Part shown: piece by piece, positions 53,013 through 60,354 of the stretch
Position numbering within the stretch: position 1 is the stretch's first letter
How the letters are laid out: each line of letters starts with the position of its first letter
DNA from: Streptomyces cylindrosporus
GTDB taxonomy: Bacteria; Actinomycetota; Actinomycetes; Streptomycetales; Streptomycetaceae
DNA length: 64,000 nucleotides
Reading direction: 5' to 3'
Assembly: GCF_022698165.1 (NCBI RefSeq)
Contig: NZ_JALDAY010000009.1
Location: forward strand, 372,001-436,000
Position numbers and translations under genes: made by a program
Notes under the pieces: generated by a model
What the model saw: only the letters and a program-made list of their open reading frames with translations
Told to the model about the DNA's origin: nothing
Databases searched by the model: none

Positions 53013-54356
53013 TTGCTGCGTTATCGGAGCGCGGAGACGGAACTACGGGGAGACCCCCTCCTGTTGACCGCGCGGCTCGCCGAGTCGGGACTGTTCGACC
53101 AGTACGTGGTCTACGAGCGGGAGGGCGACTTCTGCTTCGCCGGAGGTGCGCTCGGCGAGGTCGTGGTCGGCCGCTCCGGGATCCGCGGCAGATGGCTCAC
53201 CGAGGAGACGACCGATCCGCTCGGGCCGTACCCGCTGCGCCAAGTCGGCGAGAAACTGGGGCAGATGGCGGTCGAGGGCTGGACCGCCTACGGCTGGATG
53301 GCCTTCGAGTTCTCCCATCTGCACACCGGCCGCCCCGACCGTGCCGGTGAGACCGACCTGCTCCATCTCGTCGTACCGCACACCGAAGTGAGGATCCGTC
53401 AGGGAGCCGTCACCTTACGGAGTGCGGACCAGGAGACCCTCGACGCGGTACTCCGCCTGCTGTCCGAACCCGTGGCGCGCCGCGCCGTCGAGCCCGCGCC
53501 GGTCGACATCACGGACGCCGCCGGCAGCTACCCCGAACTGGTGGCCCGGGCCATCGAGGAGATCCGCACCTCCGAACTGCAGAAGGTGATCATCTCCCGT
53601 ACCGTGCCGGTCCCCTTTCCCGTCGACTTCGTCGCCACCTATGTCCACGGCCGCTCCCGGAACACCCCCGCACGCTCCTTCCTGCTGAACCTGGCCGGCC
53701 GCCGGGTCGCCGGATTCAGCCCCGAGACCGTCGCCGAGGTCAGCGCGGACGGCGAGGTCGTCACCCAGCCCCTCGCCGGAACCCGCGCCCGGGGACTGGG
53801 AGTCGAGGAGGACGAGCGGCTGCGTGCCGAACTCCTCGCCGACCCCAAGGAGATCTCCGAGCACGTCCTCTCCGTGAAGCTGGCGGAGGAGGAGATGGCC
53901 ACCGTGTGCCGCCCGGGCACCGTGTCCGTGCGCGACCTGCTGAGCATCCGCCGCCGCGGCAGCGTCCAGCACCTCGGCTCCAGCGTGCACGGCCTGCTTG
54001 CCGCGGACGCCTCCGCCTGGGACGTCCTGCGCGCCGTCTTCCCGGCCGTCACGGCCTCCGGCATCCCCAAGAAACAGGCCTACGACTGCATCGGCCGGCT
54101 GGAGGACGGGCCGCGCGGCATCTACAGCGGCGCGGTCCTGACGGCCGACAGTGACGGCGCACTGGACGCCGCCCTCGTGCTGCGCAGCCTCTACGAGGAG
54201 GACGGCCGCACCTGGCTGCGGGCCGGCGCCGGCATCCTCCCCGGATCCACACCGGAGCGGGAGCTGGAGGAGACCTGCGAGAAACTGCGCAGCGTCGCCC
54301 CGTACGTCGTCCCCGCGCAGCCGGCGCCGCTCGCCGCGCCGACCCTGCACGGATAG
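53013..54356 (+). CDS. Salicylate synthase (MbtI/YbtS family), with a TTA codon
   Basis: Chorismate-utilising enzyme, 447 aa, that converts chorismate to isochorismate and then to salicylate and pyruvate. Conserved parts close to MbtI are TSELQKVIISRTV, VAGFSPETVAEV, VTQPLAGTRARG, DPKEISEHVLSVKL, RRGSVQHLGSSV, FPAVTASGIPKK and GIYSGAVL. It resembles MbtI more than EntC/DhbC, and no isochorismatase or dihydro-dihydroxybenzoate dehydrogenase is beside it, so salicylate is the expected product. TTG start at 53013 with GGGAGG seven bases upstream. Codon 135 (53415-53417) is TTA, so bldA may gate the pathway. It opens the rightward operon behind a near-perfect iron box. Confidence 0.92.
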   Translation: MLRYRSAETELRGDPLLLTARLAESGLFDQYVVYEREGDFCFAGGALGEVVVGRSGIRGRWLTEETTDPLGPYPLRQVGEKLGQMAVEGWTAYGWMAFEFSHLHTGRPDRAGETDLLHLVVPHTEVRIRQGAVTLRSADQETLDAVLRLLSEPVARRAVEPAPVDITDAAGSYPELVARAIEEIRTSELQKVIISRTVPVPFPVDFVATYVHGRSRNTPARSFLLNLAGRRVAGFSPETVAEVSADGEVVTQPLAGTRARGLGVEEDERLRAELLADPKEISEHVLSVKLAEEEMATVCRPGTVSVRDLLSIRRRGSVQHLGSSVHGLLAADASAWDVLRAVFPAVTASGIPKKQAYDCIGRLEDGPRGIYSGAVLTADSDGALDAALVLRSLYEEDGRTWLRAGAGILPGSTPERELEETCEKLRSVAPYVVPAQPAPLAAPTLHG

Positions 54357-54364
54357 GGGCCTCG

Positions 54365-55654
54365 GTGCGCCTCGGAGAAGTGGTCGTCGACGTCGCGCCG
54401 CTGCGGTCGAGCAGGGACTTCAGGCTGGTGTTCGCCACCCAGGCGATCTCCATGCTGGGCACCCAGCTCACCTCGGTCGCGGCGAGCCTGCAGATCTACG
54501 AACTGACCGGATCGTCCGTCCAAGTCGGCCTGATGAGCGCGGTGTTGGGCCTGTCGCTGCTGGTCGGCCTGGTGGTGGGCGGGCTGCTCGCCGACCGGGC
54601 CGACCGGCGGCGGGTCGTGCTCGTCACCCGGGCCGTCACCGCCGTGGTGATCACCGGGCTCGCGGTGAACGCGGCCCTGCCCGACCCGCATGTGTGGTTG
54701 GTCTTCGTGGCGGCCGTACTGGCAGGCCTCACCAGCGGGCTCGGCGGCCCGGCGATGATGGCCGCCACGCCGAACCTGGTGGAGCCCGGTCAGCTGGCCG
54801 CCGCCGGGGCGCTGACCACCCTCACCGCCCAACTCGGCGGCATGGCGGGCCCGTCGCTCGCGGGCGTGATCGCCGCCGGGCCGGGCCTCGCCTGGTGCTT
54901 CGGCATCGACGCGGCCATCTACGTCGTCGGCCTCGCCCTGCTCGCCCCGCTGCCCGAGTTGCCCCCCGAGGGAGCGGCGGAGCAGCAGCACCCGCTGAAG
55001 GCGATGGCGGAGGGGCTGCGCTTCCTGCGCGGCAACCAGGTCGTCGCCGGTCTGCTGCTCATCGACGTCTGCGCCGTGGTCTTCGCGATGCCGTACGCCC
55101 TCTTCCCCGAACTGGGCACCGAGCACTTCGGCGGCGGCCCGTCCACCGTCGGCCTGCTCTACACCGCGCCCGCGGTCGGCTCCTTCTGCGGCGCGCTGGC
55201 CAGCGGCTGGACCGGCCGCATCCACCACACCGGACGGGCGCTGATCGGCGCGGTCGCGGTGTGGGGCGTCGCCATCACCTGCTTCGGCCTCAGCCCCGAC
55301 CTCTGGGCCGGGCTGGTCTTCCTGGCCCTGGCCGGCCTCGGTGACACCGCCTCCGAGATCCTGCGCCGCGCCCTGCTGCAGCACTACACGCCGGACCGCC
55401 TCCAGGGCCGGGTCGGCAGCCTGTGGCTCGCCCAGGCCACCGCGGGCCCCTCCGTCGGCAACCTCGAAGCCGGCCTGGTCGCCAGGGCGCTGGGCTCCTC
55501 GTCAGGTGCCGCGGCCGTCGGCGGACTGGTCTGCCTGGCAGGAGTGGCCACGGTCGCCCTCGCCGTACCGGGCCTGCGCCGCGCCACCCTGCAAGACCCG
55601 CCCGCCACCGAGGAACGACCGGAACCCGCGAAGACGACTCCGGCGGCGGACTGA
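54365..55654 (+). CDS. EntS-like MFS siderophore exporter
   Basis: A 429-aa MFS_3 transporter with about 12 membrane segments. The opening VVVDVAPLRSSRDFRLVFAT and the loop LLADRADRRRVVLVTRAV resemble EntS, the enterobactin exporter. It starts with GTG eight bases after the salicylate synthase stop and is followed by the alpha/beta hydrolase after two bases, so it is part of the iron-regulated operon. Export of the finished siderophore is the probable role. Confidence 0.88.
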   Translation: MRLGEVVVDVAPLRSSRDFRLVFATQAISMLGTQLTSVAASLQIYELTGSSVQVGLMSAVLGLSLLVGLVVGGLLADRADRRRVVLVTRAVTAVVITGLAVNAALPDPHVWLVFVAAVLAGLTSGLGGPAMMAATPNLVEPGQLAAAGALTTLTAQLGGMAGPSLAGVIAAGPGLAWCFGIDAAIYVVGLALLAPLPELPPEGAAEQQHPLKAMAEGLRFLRGNQVVAGLLLIDVCAVVFAMPYALFPELGTEHFGGGPSTVGLLYTAPAVGSFCGALASGWTGRIHHTGRALIGAVAVWGVAITCFGLSPDLWAGLVFLALAGLGDTASEILRRALLQHYTPDRLQGRVGSLWLAQATAGPSVGNLEAGLVARALGSSSGAAAVGGLVCLAGVATVALAVPGLRRATLQDPPATEERPEPAKTTPAAD

Positions 55655-55656
55655 CC

Positions 55657-56496
55657 ATGCCCAGCGCGCGCGTCAACGGAATCACGATCCATTACGACGA
55701 CCAGGGTCACGGCGACCCCGTGGTGCTGGTGATGGGCCAGGGCGCGAGCGGACGCGCCTGGCACCTCCACCAGGTGCCCGCGCTCGTGGCGGCCGGCCAC
55801 CGCGTCGTCACCTTCGACAACCGCGGCATCCCGCCCAGCGACGAGTGCCCGGACGGCTTCACCGTCGACGACCTCGTCGCCGACACCACGGCACTCGCCG
55901 AGCACCTCGGCCTCGGACCGTGCCGCTACGTCGGCGTCTCCATGGGGGCGTACGTCGTACAGGAGTTGATGCTCGCCCGGCCCGAACTCGTCGTCCAGGG
56001 AGTCCTGATGGCCACCCGCGGCCGCACCGACGCCCTGCGCGCCGCGCTGGCCACCGCCGAATGCGCTCTGTACGACAGCGGGTTGCGCCTTCCGGCGACG
56101 TACGCCGCCTGGGTCCGGGCGGTGCAGAACCTGTCCCCGGCCACCCTGGACGACGAACAGCGGGTCCAGGACTGGCTGGAGCTCTTCGAGTTCTCCCCGG
56201 AGCCGGCCGGACCCGGCGTGCGCGCTCAGCTGGACCTGCTCGTGCCCGACGGAAGGCTCAAGGCCTACGCGGCGATCCGGACGCCCTGCCTCGTGATCGG
56301 CTTCGCCGACGACGTCGTGCTGCCCCCGCACCTCGGCCGCGAGGTCGCCGACGCCATCCCGTCCGCCTCCTACCGGGAGATCGAGGACTGCGGCCACTAC
56401 GGCTACCTGGAGCGCCCGGACGCAGTGAACCGTGTGCTCCTGGAGTACTTCCGCGGCCGGAGTGCTTCCGCACCCGGCGAAATTAAATTAGGTTAG
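55657..56496 (+). CDS. Alpha/beta hydrolase (siderophore-associated)
   Basis: A 279-aa alpha/beta hydrolase. The nucleophile elbow is YVGVSMGAYV (S95), with the Asp likely in VIGFADDVVLP and the His in DCGHYGYLERP. The oxyanion stretch is VVLVMGQGASGRAWH. Such genes in siderophore clusters can hydrolyse the ferric siderophore, edit stalled intermediates or release product; which applies here is unknown. The third codon from the end of the coding sequence (56488-56490) is TTA, and the last codons plus the stop lie inside the next iron box. Confidence 0.82.
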   Translation: MPSARVNGITIHYDDQGHGDPVVLVMGQGASGRAWHLHQVPALVAAGHRVVTFDNRGIPPSDECPDGFTVDDLVADTTALAEHLGLGPCRYVGVSMGAYVVQELMLARPELVVQGVLMATRGRTDALRAALATAECALYDSGLRLPATYAAWVRAVQNLSPATLDDEQRVQDWLELFEFSPEPAGPGVRAQLDLLVPDGRLKAYAAIRTPCLVIGFADDVVLPPHLGREVADAIPSASYREIEDCGHYGYLERPDAVNRVLLEYFRGRSASAPGEIKLG

Positions 56497-56506
56497 CCTC
56501 ACCTAA
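56488..56506 (+). promoter_or_regulatory. Iron box (DmdR/IdeR-type) before the panD-mbtH-NRPS operon
   Basis: TTAGGTTAGCCTCACCTAA matches 17 of 19 positions of the iron-box consensus. A promoter can be read as TTCCGC (56466-56471), 17 bases, TAGGTT (56489-56494), so the box covers the -10. It overlaps the last bases of the hydrolase gene and lies 21 bases before the PanD-type start. Confidence 0.9.
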
Positions 56507-56527
56507 GTATCTACCCAGGGGGTATCG

Positions 56528-56962
56528 GTGCAGCGCACCCTGCTCAATGGAAAGATCCACCGTGCCACCGTCACCCAGGCCGATCTGCACTATGTGGGCT
56601 CCCTGACGATCGATCAGGACCTCATGGAGGCCGCCGACATCGTCGAGGGCGAGCAGGTCCAAGTGGTCGACATCGACAACGGCGTCCGCCTCAACACCTA
56701 CGCGATCACCGGCGAACGCGGCAGCGGGGTCATCGGCGTCAACGGCGCCGCCGCCCACCTCGTCCACCCCGGCCACCTCGTGATCGTCATGTCCTTCGCC
56801 GCGCTCGACGACTCCGAGCGTGCCGCCCACCGGCCCCGGGTGGTCCACGTCGACAAGGCCAACCGGATCGTCGCCCTCGGTGCCGACCCCGCCGAGCCGG
56901 TGCCCGGAGCGCCGGACCAGTTCTCCGGATCCGTCCCCCAGCCGCGCCAGGAGAGGAACTGA
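56528..56962 (+). CDS. panD: Aspartate 1-decarboxylase (PanD type), siderophore-cluster copy
   Basis: A 144-aa pyruvoyl-dependent decarboxylase that makes beta-alanine from L-aspartate. The self-cleavage site is HYVGSLTID (Gly24-Ser25), giving the pyruvoyl group on Ser25. Other conserved parts are GKIHRATVTQADL, VVDIDNGVRLNTYAITGERG and VIGVNGAAAHLVHPGHLVIV. Normally PanD feeds pantothenate synthesis, but here the gene sits behind an iron box and three bases before mbtH, so it probably supplies beta-alanine to the NRPS. GTG start at 56528 with GGGGG about 8 bases upstream. Confidence 0.93.
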   Translation: MQRTLLNGKIHRATVTQADLHYVGSLTIDQDLMEAADIVEGEQVQVVDIDNGVRLNTYAITGERGSGVIGVNGAAAHLVHPGHLVIVMSFAALDDSERAAHRPRVVHVDKANRIVALGADPAEPVPGAPDQFSGSVPQPRQERN

Positions 56963-56965
56963 GCC

Positions 56966-57184
56966 ATGGCCAACCCCTTCGACGACGAGAACGGCGTCTT
57001 CCGCGTCCTGGTCAACGACGAGGGCCAGTACTCCCTGTGGCCGGACTTCGCACCCGTCCCCGCCGGCTGGATCAGCGTCCACGGCCCCGACACGCGGGCC
57101 GCCTGCCTGGACCACATCGAGCGGCACTGGACGGACATGCGCCCGCGCAGCCTCGCCGAGGCCATGCGCCGGGCCGGGGCCTGA
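56966..57184 (+). CDS. MbtH-family NRPS accessory protein
   Basis: A 72-aa chaperone that activates adenylation domains. The family pattern NDEGQYSLWPDFAPVPAGW is complete, with the conserved Trp residues and the HWTDMRPRSLAEAM tail. It starts three bases after the PanD-type gene and its stop overlaps the NRPS start by one base (TGATG), so its translation is coupled to that of the synthetase it serves. Confidence 0.95.
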   Translation: MANPFDDENGVFRVLVNDEGQYSLWPDFAPVPAGWISVHGPDTRAACLDHIERHWTDMRPRSLAEAMRRAGA

Positions 57185-60100
57185 TGCCGGCCCGCCCCGG
57201 CGTGCAGGACGTCCTGCCCCTGTCGCCGATGCAGGAGGGCATGGTGTTCCACGCGCTCTACGACGACCGGGCCCGGGACGTCTACACCGGTCAGCTCACC
57301 GCACGCCTCGAAGGCCCCCTGGACCGCGACCGGATGCGCACCGCCGCCCGGGCCGTGCTCGCCCGGCACGCCAACCTGCGCGCCGCCTTCCGCACCAGCC
57401 GCTCCGGCCGCCCGGTCCAGGTGATCCGGAGCGAGGTCAGCCTGCCCTGGCAGTTCACCGACCTCACCGAACTGCCCCCGCAGGAACGGGAGACGGCCCT
57501 GGACCGGCTCCTCGCCGAGGACCGCGACGAGCGCTTCGACCTGACCCGCCCCCCACTGCTGCGCTTCCGCCTGGTGGCGGTCACCGAGCACGACCACCGC
57601 CTGGTGATCTCCTCGCATCACCTCCTGTGGGACGGCTGGTCAGCCCCGGTCCTGGTGCGCGAGCTGTTCCAGCTCTACACCTCGGGCGGCGACACCAACG
57701 CCCTGCCCCGCGTCCGCCCCTACCGCGACTACCTGGCCTGGCTCCAGCACCAGGACCGCGAGGCCGACCGCCGGGCATGGCAGGCCGCACTACAGGGACT
57801 TGACGAACCGTCACTCATCGCGCCAGAGGCACGGAACCACCCCGTCGGACACCCGGAGCGGTACGTCGTCGAACTCCCCGAGCAGGACACCGCGGCCCTC
57901 ACCGCCACCGCCCGAGCCCACGGCCTGACCGCCAGCTCCGTCCTCCAGGGCCTGTGGGCGATCATGCTGGGCCGCCTCACCGGCCGCACGGACGTCGTCC
58001 TCGGCGCCACCGTCTCCGGCCGCGACGCCGACGTCCCCGGCATCGACTCCATGGTCGGCCTCTTCATCAACACCCTGCCGGTGCGCGTGCGGCTGCGCCC
58101 CGCGGAGCCCCTCGCGGACCTGCTGACCAGGCTCCAGTCCGAGCAGTCCGCCCTGCTGGACCACCAGCACCTCGGCCTCGCCGACATCCAGCGCACGGCC
58201 GGTCACAGCGTGCTCTTCGACACCCTGCTGGTCTTCGAGAGCTACCCGATCGACGACACCGGCATCGCGGACGCCCTCGACGGGCTGCGCATGACGGACG
58301 TCTCCGTCCTCGACGCCACCCACTACCCGCTCACCCTCAGCGCCCTGCCGGGCCCGCGCCTGACCCTGACCTTCAGCCATCAGCCGACCGCGCTCGACCA
58401 CGCGACGGTCACCGCAACAGCAGGCGAACTCCAGCAGCTGATCCGGGAGTTCACGCACCACCCCGAGCGCCCGCTCGCACGCCTCGACCCCGTACCGGCG
58501 ACCGACCCCCCGGACACGACCCGCCCCCTCCCGCACGCCACAGTGCGCGCCCTCTTCGAGGACCAGGTCCGCCGCACCCCGCAGGCGCCCGCCGTCCTGC
58601 ACGGCGACACCGCGCTGACCTTCGCCGAACTCGACGCCAGGGCCGACCGGTTGGCCGCGGCGCTGACCGCCCGCGGAGCTGGACCCGAGTCGGCGGTGGC
58701 CGTGGCCCTGCCCCGCGGCCCCGAGCTGGTGACCGCCCTGCTCGCCGTCCTCAAGTCGGGCGCCGCCTGCATGCCGATCGACCCGGCCCACCCCCGCGAG
58801 CGCATCGCCCTGATGCTCGGCGACGCCACCCCACGACTCGTCGTCTGCGAGCAGCGGACGGCTCAACAGCTGGACATCGAACTGGAGTCGGTGTGCGAGC
58901 CCACCGCGTCCGCCGCGGCGGGGGAGCGCCCGTCCCTCTCGCCGGACCACCCGGCGTACATCATCTTCACCTCCGGCTCCACCGGCCGCCCCAAAGCCGT
59001 CGTCGGCACCCAACACGCCCTGGCCAACCGGCTGTTCTGGGGGCGCGAACTCCACGACGGCACCCCCGGGGTCCGCCTGGCCAAGAGCCCGCTCAGCTTC
59101 ATCGACGGACTCACCGAACTGCTCGGCGCCCTGGTCGCCGGAGACGCGGTGGCAATCGCCGACGACGAGTCGACCGGCGACCCGACGGCCCTCGCGGCAC
59201 TGGCGGACCGCCACCGGGCCACCGCCCTCACCGCGGTCCCCAGCCTCTACACCACCCTCCTCGAATCCGCCCCGCCGGACGCCTTCACCTCCGTACGCAC
59301 CTGGATCTCCAGCGGCGAACCGCTCACCGCCGACCTCGCCCAGGCGATCACCGACCGCTGGCCGCACTCCCGCCTGATCAACCTCTACGGCTGCTCCGAA
59401 GCCGCCGGCGACAGCCTGACCCAGGTGTACGACGGCGGCGAAGCAAGCACCGTCCCCCTGGGCCGGCCGATCGCCAACACCCGCGCCCACGTCCTGGACC
59501 CCTTCCTGCGCCCGGTCCCCACCGGCGCGATCGGGGAACTCCACCTCTCCGGCGCAGGCCTGGCCCGCGGCTACCTCGGCCAACCGGCCCGCACCGCCGA
59601 ACGCTTCGTCGCGAACCCCTTCGGCCCGCCCGGCAGCCGCCTCTACCGCACCGGCGACCTGGCCCGACTGCGCGCCGACGGCACGGTGGAGTTCCTCGGC
59701 CGCGCCGACGACCAGGTCAAGATCAGGGGCTTCCGGGTGGAACCCGGAGAGATCGAGGCGGCGGCCCGCAAGCTGCCGGGCGTCGCCCGGGCGGCGGTCG
59801 TCGCACGACAGGACGGCCCCGGCCCGACGTACCTGGTGGCATACGTCGTACCGCATCCCGGCGAAACCCCGGACCCCCTGTCCCTGCGCCGGACCCTGGC
59901 CGAACGCCTCCCCGCCCACCTCGTACCGTCCGTCGTCGTCCTCCTCGACGCCCTGCCCCGCACCCCCAGCGGCAAGCTGGACCGCCGCGCCCTGCCCGCC
60001 CCCGACTTCACGGAGGCGAGCACCCACGAACCGCCGCGCACCGAGCCCGAGAAGGTGCTGTGCGCCCTGTTCGCCGAGGTGCTGGGCCTGGAACGCATCG

Positions 60101-60354
60101 GCGTTCACGACGACTTCTTCGAACTCGGCGGCGACAGCATCGTCTCGGTCCGCCTGGCCGACCGGGCCCGCAGGGCAGGCCTCGGCCTCTCACCCCGGGA
60201 CGTGTTCACCCACCGCACCCCGGCCGGCCTCGCGGCCGCCGTATCCGACGAATCCACGCCCCCGGCCGAGGAGTTCACGGCCCCCGGCACACCGCTCGTG
60301 TCGCTCAGCGCCGCGCAGCTCGACAACGTCAAGGCGAGGTGGAGGACACGATGA
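57184..60354 (+). CDS. NRPS module C-A-T, predicted beta-alanine activating
   Basis: A 1056-aa one-module nonribosomal peptide synthetase. The condensation domain (about 5-430) has SSHHLLWDGWS (H145). The adenylation domain (about 455-960) has FTSGSTGRPKAVVG (near 595), LYGCSEAAGDS, YRTGDLARL (821) and PSGKLDRRAL. The thiolation domain carries FFELGGDSIVS (S985). My reading of the specificity residues is I-D-T-T-I-S-L-G-D-K: an aliphatic residue replaces the usual Asp235 and Asp sits at 236, as in beta-alanine domains. There is no aryl carrier domain, so the upstream donor must be another protein. Start and stop overlap neighbours. Confidence 0.9.
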   Translation: MPARPGVQDVLPLSPMQEGMVFHALYDDRARDVYTGQLTARLEGPLDRDRMRTAARAVLARHANLRAAFRTSRSGRPVQVIRSEVSLPWQFTDLTELPPQERETALDRLLAEDRDERFDLTRPPLLRFRLVAVTEHDHRLVISSHHLLWDGWSAPVLVRELFQLYTSGGDTNALPRVRPYRDYLAWLQHQDREADRRAWQAALQGLDEPSLIAPEARNHPVGHPERYVVELPEQDTAALTATARAHGLTASSVLQGLWAIMLGRLTGRTDVVLGATVSGRDADVPGIDSMVGLFINTLPVRVRLRPAEPLADLLTRLQSEQSALLDHQHLGLADIQRTAGHSVLFDTLLVFESYPIDDTGIADALDGLRMTDVSVLDATHYPLTLSALPGPRLTLTFSHQPTALDHATVTATAGELQQLIREFTHHPERPLARLDPVPATDPPDTTRPLPHATVRALFEDQVRRTPQAPAVLHGDTALTFAELDARADRLAAALTARGAGPESAVAVALPRGPELVTALLAVLKSGAACMPIDPAHPRERIALMLGDATPRLVVCEQRTAQQLDIELESVCEPTASAAAGERPSLSPDHPAYIIFTSGSTGRPKAVVGTQHALANRLFWGRELHDGTPGVRLAKSPLSFIDGLTELLGALVAGDAVAIADDESTGDPTALAALADRHRATALTAVPSLYTTLLESAPPDAFTSVRTWISSGEPLTADLAQAITDRWPHSRLINLYGCSEAAGDSLTQVYDGGEASTVPLGRPIANTRAHVLDPFLRPVPTGAIGELHLSGAGLARGYLGQPARTAERFVANPFGPPGSRLYRTGDLARLRADGTVEFLGRADDQVKIRGFRVEPGEIEAAARKLPGVARAAVVARQDGPGPTYLVAYVVPHPGETPDPLSLRRTLAERLPAHLVPSVVVLLDALPRTPSGKLDRRALPAPDFTEASTHEPPRTEPEKVLCALFAEVLGLERIGVHDDFFELGGDSIVSVRLADRARRAGLGLSPRDVFTHRTPAGLAAAVSDESTPPAEEFTAPGTPLVSLSAAQLDNVKARWRTR

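Noticed and set aside
51154..54356. 2,3-dihydroxybenzoate (catecholate) starter
   Set aside because: The synthase is MbtI-like, no isochorismatase or dehydrogenase gene is present, and the ligase residues match salicylate.
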